A stretch of DNA of 64,000 nt from Acidobacteriota bacterium (GTDB taxonomy: Bacteria > Acidobacteriota > Thermoanaerobaculia > Multivoradales > J023), in the NCBI GenBank assembly GCA_029263315.1, contig JAJCXR010000053.1, positions 186,001-250,000 of the forward strand, given 5' to 3'. How positions within the stretch are numbered: position 1 is the stretch's first letter; each line of letters begins with the position of its first letter. The position numbers and the translations under genes are program-made. This document shows positions 17,103 to 24,638 of the stretch, one piece after another. Under the pieces are notes generated by a model. It saw only the letters and a list, made by a program, of their open reading frames with translations, was not told the DNA's origin and did not search any database.

Positions 17103-18666
17103 CCGTTTCGGAGTCTCCACAGGTCCGATCCACCTGCCCCTGATCGAGTCCCGTGACTTGGCTCAGGTCGACACCGTACAGCAAAGTGGCTTCCAACGTT
17201 GCGTCGCTGAAATCGGCCGACAATGCACTATCTTCCTCGGAAACGATCGAGCCAACCAGATTAGCGCCACTCAAATTGGCGCTCTCCCAGTTGGAACCTT
17301 GAAGTCTCGAGTTGGAGAGATTAGCTTTCCAGAAGCTTGAATCGCGAAGATTCGCTCCTCGGAGATCGGCGCCCACGAGGCTAGAAAGTGGGAACTGCGC
17401 ATTCTGTAGACTACTCTCGGAAAAGTCCGATCCGCCATCAAAATTCGATCCATTGGCGGTCGCTTGGTCGAGTCGCGATCGAACAAAAACTGAACGCTCA
17501 AAACTCGCTTGATCCAGATTGGCATTGGACAAGTCAGCTCCAACAAATCTTACCTTCTCTCCATGGGCAGCGCTGAGATAAACCCCTCGCATATCCGCAT
17601 CCCTAAGTCGGGCGTCGGTCAGATCCGCGCCGCCCATCCTGGCATGGGCCAAGTGAGCGAGATTCAAGGTCGCACCGCTGAGGTCAGTACCAGTCAGCGT
17701 GGCACACGCCATTTCAGCTTTCTCCAGTCGGGCACCTGAAAGGATTGAGTGCGATACATCAGCAAGCTCGAGGCGAGCGCTCCGAAAATCTGCTCTGATC
17801 AAAGAAAGATCCACCAGATCGGTCCCGCTGAGCAGAGCCCCGATCCCCCTGAGCCCAGTCTTTGCGGTCCCCCTATCCTCGGGTTCATCGGCCAGCGCTC
17901 CTTCGCTGGTGATGACTGTTTCGAGATAGACCAGAGCTCTGAGAGCCTCACCTCGGAGGCGACTGCCGGCTGCGGGTGAAGGGCCCTTTGGCAGGTCAGA
18001 GGCATCGCAGAAGGCGGGAATGTCCCCTGGGAATACCCGGTCCCCTACCTTGTCTTCGTCGAACAAGACTTCCAATAGCTCGTTTCTTGCGGTGCCTCGG
18101 AACTGTATCCTCAGAAGTGAATTCTGATTTCTGATCTCCTCTAGATGGCTTCTGGAGAGCTCGATCTGCCTGACAAACAGAGCCTCTCCCAGGATAGCGC
18201 CAATACCCACAAAAATCAGAGCAAAGACGTGGCGTGTGCGAAGGTAGACAAAATAGCTTCCAATCCACAGAGAAGCCTTTTCTCCCATCCGATCGATCAA
18301 ATCCGAAAGAATCGGCACGATGTCCTCGAGCTCTCTCGACTTGATCTTGAGAGCTACCTCATGGAGCCCGTCCTTCCAGATACCGGTAGAAATGCGGTGT
18401 AGATCCAGCGACAATTTCCGGTACCACTGCCGTAGGAACAGATAGCCGACCGCGGAAATCACAAAGGCGCCCAATGCCATCCACAGGAGAGCCTCGAGGG
18501 AATAGAATATGAATTCTAAAGAGAAAAGGCGTGCCAACAAGGCCAGAGGAACGAGAAAGAGAATCAGTAAAAGAAAGAGCTCTATACGCCAAAGTGAGCG
18601 TCTGGTCGCAGACGCGTCGCCGCTTCCCTGCGGCTTCTCTTCAGGTCTTTCAGCTGCGTCTCCCAA
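16999..18666 (-). CDS. membrane-anchored pentapeptide-repeat protein
   Basis: 555 residues. The N-terminal third has three hydrophobic helices (about 28-50, 55-78 and 145-165) separated by a charged region, so it should sit in the inner membrane. Residues about 285-510 are pentapeptide repeats of the A(D/N)LXX type, for example TLTGTDLSGATLNLAHLAHA and GADLRGANLRDSSF, forming a right-handed quadrilateral beta-helix. No enzymatic motif is seen. It lies 69 bases behind the propeller-like gene on the same strand. Base composition is visibly lower in GC than the flanking glycan and adenylation genes. Confidence 0.85.
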   Translation of the reverse strand: MGDAAERPEEKPQGSGDASATRRSLWRIELFLLLILFLVPLALLARLFSLEFIFYSLEALLWMALGAFVISAVGYLFLRQWYRKLSLDLHRISTGIWKDGLHEVALKIKSRELEDIVPILSDLIDRMGEKASLWIGSYFVYLRTRHVFALIFVGIGAILGEALFVRQIELSRSHLEEIRNQNSLLRIQFRGTARNELLEVLFDEDKVGDRVFPGDIPAFCDASDLPKGPSPAAGSRLRGEALRALVYLETVITSEGALADEPEDRGTAKTGLRGIGALLSGTDLVDLSLIRADFRSARLELADVSHSILSGARLEKAEMACATLTGTDLSGATLNLAHLAHARMGGADLTDARLRDADMRGVYLSAAHGEKVRFVGADLSNANLDQASFERSVFVRSRLDQATANGSNFDGGSDFSESSLQNAQFPLSSLVGADLRGANLRDSSFWKANLSNSRLQGSNWESANLSGANLVGSIVSEEDSALSADFSDATLEATLLYGVDLSQVTGLDQGQVDRTCGDSETVIAKGLNRPSHWHDSPVRPPIGPDPPGCPPVSEP

Positions 18667-18735
18667 GTCTCAGCCCCTCGACTCTTCAGCCGCCCAAAGC
18701 AATATGGTAGAAACATTGAGCCCATAGCAGCCGAC

Positions 18736-19983
18736 TCACCTACACTCCATCACCCTGGGCTCGCGGCGGTCGGGAGATACAATCCAGCGAGTGGGAATAC
18801 TCAGAATGGTGCTGACACTCTGCCTTTCGTCGACCACCCGACTTTTCTCGAAAACAACGAAGTGCTCGGGCGCAGGAGCGAGGGTCAAGTGAGGAGCAGT
18901 GGTCGGAATGACGATGGAGCCTTCCACCGAGACGGAGCTCCCTTTTGGCCGGAGAGTCACGAGGCGCCATCCTGCCCCTGGCTTTTCTGGCTGATAAAGC
19001 ACCAATAGGCGCCCAGCATACGAATAGATGCTATGCGGAAAGCCATGGAAGGACTCGAGCTTTCCGTAGATCAGATCCGGTGAGTATCCCAGGGCCCGTT
19101 CTTGGAGATCAGGAGTCACCAGGGACCTTTCCCCTGGGAGCCCGGGCAGCAATTCCGGAAGGGAATCCGAAGCCAAGTCTACCCTGTAGAGTTGGGGGCT
19201 CGACTCCAGCGCCAAGAAATAGACATCGTCCCCAATCGCAGTCACCAGTGGGTTGCCCAGTCGATAAAAAAGCTCGTTTGCGGTCAGTGGGAACAAAAGC
19301 TCGACAGCTTGGCGTCCGTTGTTCCGGGGTACCAGATTCTGGGCGATGAAACCATACAATGGAACCTGAGCGCTCCTGTCTTTGACCGCGCCGTAACCCA
19401 CGACCCAGCCCGATCCGGTAATGATGCGCTGGAAAAATGAGTCGACCACCAACTCCGCAGTTGCGTCGATCTGCGCAAATGATGCCTTTTCGCTAGTGGG
19501 TTGAAAGCGATCGTCGAGCCATTGAACCTCGCCACGGCTCGACATTTCGACGTAGCGAAGGCCCTCCGTGCTCAGAGCGCTTGGTACCGGCACGATACTC
19601 GAGGGAACCGAGTCCCCCTCCCGACTCCATAAAAGTCGCCCATTCTGCGAAAAGGCAAACATCGACTTGTTGTCCGGAGCCAGAGGGCTATTGACGACGA
19701 TCTCTCCGCGATGAGCGACGTAAACGGCCGACGAGATCCAAGGCAGGGATTGGTCCAACGACACCCGCGAGCAGGTCTCCGAGGCGCTGGCTTGAGCTGG
19801 TGAGGAGCCGAACAAGGCCAATGGAAGAGCCAGCACATACAAGAGTTTCCGGGTCAGATACCAAGGAGCCGTAGGTCTCGTCCCTCTACCTTGCTCTTCG
19901 CAGCCGATGGTTGTTTGAGCATCCTCTCCGAGGCTCTCTCTGCTGTCTTCGCTCTGATCCCGTCTTCCCATGTGATTTCGCAT
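18736..19983 (-). CDS. secreted protein with beta-propeller-like repeats, function unknown
   Basis: 415 residues. The ATG at 19983 has a GGAGAG site just upstream. A 45-residue charged N-region precedes a hydrophobic signal segment (LLYVLALPLALFGSSPAQA), so the mature protein is exported. The rest is beta-rich with recurring blade-like phrases such as MFAFSQNGRLLWS, DVYFLALESSPQLYRVDL, SIYSYAGRLLVLYQ and HLTLAPAPEHFVVFEK, suggesting a six- or seven-bladed propeller. No catalytic residues are recognised. It follows a small secreted Cys-rich peptide gene and precedes the pentapeptide gene. Confidence 0.65.
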   Translation of the reverse strand: MRNHMGRRDQSEDSRESLGEDAQTTIGCEEQGRGTRPTAPWYLTRKLLYVLALPLALFGSSPAQASASETCSRVSLDQSLPWISSAVYVAHRGEIVVNSPLAPDNKSMFAFSQNGRLLWSREGDSVPSSIVPVPSALSTEGLRYVEMSSRGEVQWLDDRFQPTSEKASFAQIDATAELVVDSFFQRIITGSGWVVGYGAVKDRSAQVPLYGFIAQNLVPRNNGRQAVELLFPLTANELFYRLGNPLVTAIGDDVYFLALESSPQLYRVDLASDSLPELLPGLPGERSLVTPDLQERALGYSPDLIYGKLESFHGFPHSIYSYAGRLLVLYQPEKPGAGWRLVTLRPKGSSVSVEGSIVIPTTAPHLTLAPAPEHFVVFEKSRVVDERQSVSTILSIPTRWIVSPDRREPRVMECR

Positions 19984-20045
19984 CTCTGCTCTCCTGAATT
20001 ATGTGATGTGCGATGGGCGCTAGGGGGGCGACCCATGAAGACAGA

Positions 20046-20062
20046 GGCCCCCCTTCGGGGCC
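20046..20062 (-). promoter_or_regulatory. GC hairpin between the Cys-rich peptide and propeller genes
   Basis: GGCCCC (20046-20051) pairs with GGGGCC (20057-20062) around a 5-base loop, 11 bases after the peptide stop. No T-run follows on either strand, so it resembles an attenuator or mRNA-stabilising hairpin more than a full terminator. Confidence 0.45.
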
Positions 20063-20073
20063 CCCGATGGTGA

Positions 20074-20301
20074 CTAGCAGTCCCAGGGACAACTGTCGCC
20101 GGTCGCACTGCAGTTGTTGGAGCCGTAATTTCTTCCACACTCATTACGATGTAGGATCTCAGAGGATCCGGGAGCCGAGGTCTCAGCTCGAAGGTGGGGG
20201 ACGGTCTCTGGCTGGCCGGTGGCCACCAGAGTCGAGGCCGCAATTCCAAGAAAGAGGGCGGCCGCGAGACACGCACAGTGGAATCTTCCGATGGATCTCA
20301 T
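20074..20301 (-). CDS. small secreted cysteine-rich peptide
   Basis: 75-residue precursor starting at the ATG at 20301 with a GGAG site 9 bases upstream. MRSIGRFHCACLAAALFLGIAAS is a clear signal peptide, with likely cleavage around residues 25-29. The mature part of about 46 residues ends in a Cys-, Asn- and Gly-rich tail (ECGRNYGSNNCSATGDSCPWDC) with four cysteines, enough for two disulfides. It leads a same-strand group with the propeller-like and pentapeptide genes. No known family is recognised; the arrangement recalls the NVEALA peptide/propeller pairs of Bacteroidota. Without homologues it could be a toxin, a signal or a structural peptide. Confidence 0.65.
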   Translation of the reverse strand: MRSIGRFHCACLAAALFLGIAASTLVATGQPETVPHLRAETSAPGSSEILHRNECGRNYGSNNCSATGDSCPWDC

Positions 20302-20474
20302 AGTTTCTACTCCGTCTGGTTTGCGTTGCTTGGAACCTAGCACAAAATAAAGAAAAAGATCAAGAGCAATAGTAGGAAGAGAATCCGCCTTACTGACTGA
20401 GGAGAATGCAATCCCAGGATGAGGACGTCCCGTGCAGCACACCGGGACACCTGCAGCTCCAACTCCACCATCCC

Positions 20475-20544
20475 AGGCTGACTGGCACAGGCTGACTGGC
20501 AGAGGCTGACTGGCACAGGCTGATTGGCACAGGCTGATTGATTT
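20475..20544. repeat. 14-bp tandem repeat, about five units
   Basis: Units of AGGCTGACTGGCAC follow one another from 20475, with C-to-T and C-to-G variants in later units, ending in a partial AGGCTGATTGAT. The period is not a multiple of three. It lies about 175-245 bases upstream of the Cys-rich peptide start, in an AT-richer spacer before the carrier-protein gene. Confidence 0.85.
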
Positions 20545-20682
20545 CATATTTTTTCCCACTCATAAAACGCCTTTCCTAATAACGCGTCTTTTGTCGCGAG
20601 AAGAGATCAGTATGGGATCAGAGCTCGTGCCATCGATCCCCCACCCTTGCCCCCGCTCCCTCCAACCCGCTAACCTCCATCC

Positions 20683-20934
20683 ATGGGACCCATCGGCCAA
20701 CAAATCAAAGCCTACATCCTGCAAGAATTCCTACCGGACATCGACGGCGACGAGCTGTTGGGCGACACCCCATTGGTGCGTAGCGGGTTGCTGGATTCCT
20801 TATCGATCCTCAATCTGCGGGCCTGGCTGGAGGAGACGTTCGATGTCGGGTTGGCGGGCCACGACTTGGATTTTGACGCCTTCGGCAGCCTCGACGAGAT
20901 TGCAGCGTTGGTGATCAGCAAGCGCTCAGGTTAG
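20683..20934 (+). CDS. acyl/peptidyl carrier protein
   Basis: 83-residue stand-alone carrier protein. The 4'-phosphopantetheine serine is in RSGLLDSLSILNLRAWLE (Ser about 38), with the usual four-helix pattern. It opens a three-gene unit and ends 4 bases before the adenylation gene. By context it holds the amino acid activated by that enzyme while the downstream flavoenzyme oxidises it. Confidence 0.9.
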   Translation: MGPIGQQIKAYILQEFLPDIDGDELLGDTPLVRSGLLDSLSILNLRAWLEETFDVGLAGHDLDFDAFGSLDEIAALVISKRSG

Positions 20935-20938
20935 CGCC

Positions 20939-22519
20939 ATGGCCGGCCATCGATTGCATCATCATCTCGCAACCTCGGTTGATCGCTGGCCCCAACGGCC
21001 CGCCGTGGAGGACGTCGGGGGTCGGCAGCTGAGCTATTTGCAGTTGCACAGGGCGAGCCTGCGACTCGCGGCACAGCTGCGGGATGCCGGGGTGCGGGCG
21101 GGGGACCGCATCGGCCTCTGTTTGCCCAAGTCGTTGCCCGCGGTGGCGGCGATCTACGGCATTCTGGGCTGCGACGCCGCCTACGTGCCGTTGGACAGGA
21201 CGGCGCCCATGGAACGCAACGCCCATATCGTCGCCGATTGCGCCATGGCCGGGATCCTTGTGGCCTCGGACCAGGTCGATGCCTTGGCGACGGCCCTGGA
21301 CGCCCAGGGGTATCGCCTACCCCTGTGGGGGGTCGACGTGGAGGCGGCCAGCCAGGCGACCGAGGGCCTGTTCGCCGAGCCCCTTGCACCCGCTCGTGAA
21401 GAGACGGCCGATTCGGCGGTGCCCGCCGACGACGACTTGGCCTACATCCTCTACACCTCCGGCTCCACCGGTGGCCCCAAGGGGGTGATGCTCAGCCATC
21501 GCAACGCCGACGCCTTCCTGGGTTGGTGCGGCCGCACCTTCGAGCCCCGGCCGGAGGACCGCTTCTCTTCCCACGCCCCACTGCACTTCGACCTGTCGAT
21601 TCTCGATCTGCACTTGCCTTTGCGCCATGGGGCCTGCGTCCTGTTGATCGACGCCGCCAGCGGCCGAGATCCGGCTCGGCTGGCGCCACTGATCGCCGAC
21701 AGGAAATTGACCATTTGGTACTCGGCGCCCTCGACCCTGGCCTTGCTGGCCCAATTCGGCCACCTGGAACGGCACGATTTGTCGGCCCTGCGGTTGCTGC
21801 TCTTCGCCGGGGAAGTCTTCCCCATCAAGCACCTACGTCGCCTGCTGCAACAGGTGCCGACCCCCCGCTACTTCAATCTCTATGGGCCGACGGAAACCAA
21901 CGTCTGCACCTTCTACGAAATCCCCAAGCCGATCACCGCCGATCGCCGCCAACCCTTCCCCATCGGCGCCCCCTGTGGCTCACTGGAGATCCTGCTGCTG
22001 GACGACGGCGGTCGAGTGGTCGACGGCGACGGTCAAGGGGAGCTTCTGGTGCGCGGCGATACCGTCGCCGCGGGCTACTGGAATCTGCCCGAGGCCAACA
22101 CCAAGGCCTTCTGGACTTGCGAACAAGGGGCCAAAAACGACCGCGCAAGTGCTTGGTATCGCACCGGCGACTGGGTGCGGCGCGACTCAGACGGCCTGCT
22201 GCACTTCCTGGGACGCCGCGACCGCATGGTCAAGCGGCGGGGCTTCCGCATTGAGCTGGACGAAATCGAGGCTTGCCTGTACCGTCACGACGACGTGGCG
22301 GAAGTGGCGGTGGTGGCCCACGCCGACGACGACGGCGTCCGCATCGAAGCGGTGTTGCACCCCCGTCAGGGGGCCAATCTTTCGATCCTCCAGCTGCGTC
22401 AGCTGGTGCACCGACATTTGCCTGCCTACATGTGCCCCGATCGCTTCCGAGTCGGCGGCCCGTTGCCGCGCACCTCCACCGGCAAGGTGGACTACCCAAC
22501 GCTGCAAGGAGCCAGTTGA
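20939..22519 (+). CDS. stand-alone amino-acid adenylation enzyme, probably proline-specific
   Basis: 526-residue NRPS-type A domain. Core motifs: A3 ILYTSGSTGGPKGV, A4 LHFDLSILD, A5 NLYGPTETN, A7 YRTGDWVRRD, A8 GRRDRMVKRRGFRIE, A10 RTSTGKVDY with its catalytic Lys. Reading the pocket positions by alignment to the GrsA scheme gives D-L-L-Y-L-A-L-V-C-(K). From memory this is the code of the proline-activating enzymes PltF/CloN4/RedM, not the usual NRPS proline code. It would load L-proline onto the carrier protein at 20683. Start ATG is 4 bases after the carrier stop, and its last base is shared with the next ATG. Confidence 0.88.
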   Translation: MAGHRLHHHLATSVDRWPQRPAVEDVGGRQLSYLQLHRASLRLAAQLRDAGVRAGDRIGLCLPKSLPAVAAIYGILGCDAAYVPLDRTAPMERNAHIVADCAMAGILVASDQVDALATALDAQGYRLPLWGVDVEAASQATEGLFAEPLAPAREETADSAVPADDDLAYILYTSGSTGGPKGVMLSHRNADAFLGWCGRTFEPRPEDRFSSHAPLHFDLSILDLHLPLRHGACVLLIDAASGRDPARLAPLIADRKLTIWYSAPSTLALLAQFGHLERHDLSALRLLLFAGEVFPIKHLRRLLQQVPTPRYFNLYGPTETNVCTFYEIPKPITADRRQPFPIGAPCGSLEILLLDDGGRVVDGDGQGELLVRGDTVAAGYWNLPEANTKAFWTCEQGAKNDRASAWYRTGDWVRRDSDGLLHFLGRRDRMVKRRGFRIELDEIEACLYRHDDVAEVAVVAHADDDGVRIEAVLHPRQGANLSILQLRQLVHRHLPAYMCPDRFRVGGPLPRTSTGKVDYPTLQGAS

Positions 22520-23679
22520 TGGATTTTGCCCTCAGCCCCGAGCAACGCCGCCTGTGCGAGGACATCGAAACCTTTGCCGTAGCGCTGAGCGCCGATCTCG
22601 AGGGTCTGCGGGACGACGCGGCAGCAGGACCCAGCCGTGAGATCTGGCGGCGCTGCGCCGAGCAAGGGTTGACCGGCCTCGCCGTGCCCAAGGACTATGG
22701 CGGCGGTGGCCACGACGCCGTCACCACCGCCTTGGTCCTCGAAGCCTTTGGGCGCGGCTGCGGCGACAGTGGCCTGGTATTCTCCGTCGCCGCCCACCTG
22801 CTTGCCGGGGCGGTGCCCTTGGCCCTGTGCGGCAGTGCGGCGCAGAAAGAGCGCTATTTGCCGGATCTATGCGACGGCTCGGTCATCGCCGCCCTGGCGA
22901 TGACCGAAGCCCAGTCGGGCTCCGACGCCTACGCCCTGAGCAGCCGAGCGGTGGCCCACGGCGACGGCTACCGACTCGACGGCCACAAGACGTGGATCAC
23001 CAATGGGCCGGTGGCCGAGTTGTTGATCGTCGGCGCGGTGAGCGAGGACAACACCACCACCAAGGGCCCGGCGACGGTCTCCGCCTTCCTCATCGAAGCC
23101 GACACCCCGGGCGTCGAGCGTCCACCGGCCTTTGATCTGCTCGGTCTGCGCAGCGCCGCCGTCGGTGAGATCTCGCTGCACGGCGTCGAGTTGGGGCCCG
23201 ACGCCCTGTTGGGACGTCTCGGGGGCGGTGCCGGCGTCTTCCAATGCGCCATGGATTGGGAGCGCACTTGCCTGTTCGCCGCCCATGTGGGCACCGTCGA
23301 CCGCCTGTTGGCGCAGACCGTGCGCTTCGTCAAGGGCCGACGCTCCGGCGATGCCACCTTGGCGTCACGGCAAGCGGTGAGTCATCAATTGGCCGACCTC
23401 AAGGTGCAGCTGGAGGCGGCCCGCCTGCTGGTCTACCGGGCCGCTTGGCAGCTCGACCGCGGTCGCAGCGCCAGCCAACACGCCGCCATCGCCAAGCTCT
23501 TCACCAGCGAAACCCTGCTGCAAAGCGCCATCACCGCCCTACGCCTGCACGGTGGCGAAGGCCTGCGCTGCGGTGGCGAGCTGGAACGGGCCTACCGCGA
23601 CGCCGTCGCCGCCACCCTCTATTCGGGAACTTCCGAAATCCAACGCAACATCATCGCCGCTTTTCTCGGTTTGCGCTGA
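22519..23679 (+). CDS. acyl-CoA-dehydrogenase-family flavoenzyme, probable prolyl-carrier-protein dehydrogenase
   Basis: 386-residue FAD enzyme of the acyl-CoA dehydrogenase fold (MTEAQSGSD substrate/flavin loop near residue 132, WITNG, and C-terminal SGTSEIQRNIIA). The Glu usual in the terminal YEGTSEIQ motif is Ser here (LYSGTSEIQ). A Glu in MDWERTCLFA matches the alternative helix-G base used by isovaleryl-CoA dehydrogenase and prolyl-carrier oxidases. With the two preceding genes it would turn prolyl-carrier into pyrrolyl-2-carboxyl-carrier by successive desaturations. An ordinary acyl-CoA dehydrogenase remains possible if the adenylation substrate is not proline. Confidence 0.85.
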   Translation: MDFALSPEQRRLCEDIETFAVALSADLEGLRDDAAAGPSREIWRRCAEQGLTGLAVPKDYGGGGHDAVTTALVLEAFGRGCGDSGLVFSVAAHLLAGAVPLALCGSAAQKERYLPDLCDGSVIAALAMTEAQSGSDAYALSSRAVAHGDGYRLDGHKTWITNGPVAELLIVGAVSEDNTTTKGPATVSAFLIEADTPGVERPPAFDLLGLRSAAVGEISLHGVELGPDALLGRLGGGAGVFQCAMDWERTCLFAAHVGTVDRLLAQTVRFVKGRRSGDATLASRQAVSHQLADLKVQLEAARLLVYRAAWQLDRGRSASQHAAIAKLFTSETLLQSAITALRLHGGEGLRCGGELERAYRDAVAATLYSGTSEIQRNIIAAFLGLR

Positions 23680-23712
23680 GCGCCATTCCGAGCCACCCCA
23701 AGGAATCCTCCG

Positions 23713-24219
23713 ATGCCGATCTACGAGTTCTACTGCCCCGACTGCCACACCGTCTTCAGTTTCTTCACCCCCAGCCCGCACAACGACCGGCAACCGGATT
23801 GCCCCCGATGCCAGCGTCCGGAGTTGGAGCGTAAACCCTCCAGCTTCGCCACCCTCAAGAACCGCGACAGCGACGCCGAGGGACTGGAAGGGGACGGTTT
23901 CGAGGGCCTCGACGAAAGCAAAGTGGAAGCCGCCATGGGCACCCTGATGGGCGAGATGGAACGGGTCGATGACAAGGACCCCAAGGCCATGGCCCACATG
24001 ATGCGGCGCTTCGGTGAGCTCTCGGGCCTGCAGATGGGGGATCGCATGGAGGAGATGATGCAACGCCTCGAAGCCGGTGAGGATCCTGAGGCCCTGGAGT
24101 CGGAAATGGACGCACCAGGGGACGGCGGCGAAGAGACCGTGGACGACTTTTTTCGCGTCAAGAAGGCGATACAGAAACGGCGACGGCCGCGGGTGGATGA
24201 TGAGCTACACTTCTTCTAA
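23713..24219 (+). CDS. FmdB-type zinc-ribbon protein
   Basis: 168-residue soluble protein. The N-terminus MPIYEFYCPDCHTVF plus PDCPRCQRPELE forms the paired CxxC zinc ribbon of the FmdB/CxxC_CxxC_SSSS regulatory family. The remainder is acidic and Met-rich (GTLMGEMERVDDKD, MEEMMQRLEAGEDPE) and may form helices. Start supported by AAGGAA 9 bases upstream. Function in this family is poorly defined. Confidence 0.85.
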   Translation: MPIYEFYCPDCHTVFSFFTPSPHNDRQPDCPRCQRPELERKPSSFATLKNRDSDAEGLEGDGFEGLDESKVEAAMGTLMGEMERVDDKDPKAMAHMMRRFGELSGLQMGDRMEEMMQRLEAGEDPEALESEMDAPGDGGEETVDDFFRVKKAIQKRRRPRVDDELHFF

Positions 24220-24278
24220 CGAATACGGCCTCTAAAGAACACAACAACAAGCACTACCCAACCTAACAATGAGCTGTC

Positions 24279-24638
24279 ATGCTTGAAACTCTCTTCTATA
24301 TCGTTTTGGCGTTCGTGGCAGCCCTCGCCATAGCTCTCACTTGCGACCTCTCCGGCCTCCTGGTGACATTCTTCCCCGATCTTAGCTCTCACAAATCGTA
24401 CAAAACAACTGCGATGGGTCTCACGAAGTCAGGCAACGGTCTTGCCAAGGCCGATTTCAAAGCTTCTGAGGACCCTCCAGGGTGGTTCGGCAAGGTCCGA
24501 GTGGACGGTGAGCTTTGGAACGCGATCTCGGACGGTGTCAACGGGCCACCCGTCGAGGGGGACAAGGTGACCATTCTCGATGTCGATGGACTGACGTTGA
24601 GAGTCGAACGACTTGAGCCGACGGCTCTCCCTGAGTGA
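24279..24638 (+). CDS. short NfeD-like membrane protein
   Basis: 119 residues: one or two N-terminal hydrophobic segments (FYIVLAFVAALAIALTC and SGLLVTFFPDL) and a C-terminal OB-fold resembling NfeD domains (GWFGKVRVDGELWNA and VTILDVDGLTLRVE). NfeD proteins usually pair with stomatin or membrane protease partners; none is adjacent. Its 3' end overlaps the possible start of the next gene by 26 bases. Confidence 0.7.
   Translation: MLETLFYIVLAFVAALAIALTCDLSGLLVTFFPDLSSHKSYKTTAMGLTKSGNGLAKADFKASEDPPGWFGKVRVDGELWNAISDGVNGPPVEGDKVTILDVDGLTLRVERLEPTALPE

Noticed and set aside
20299..20559. In-frame extension of the Cys-rich peptide upstream to 20559
   Set aside because: It would run through the 14-bp tandem repeat, which has a non-triplet period. 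The ATG at 20301 has its own ribosome site and a proper signal peptide directly after it.
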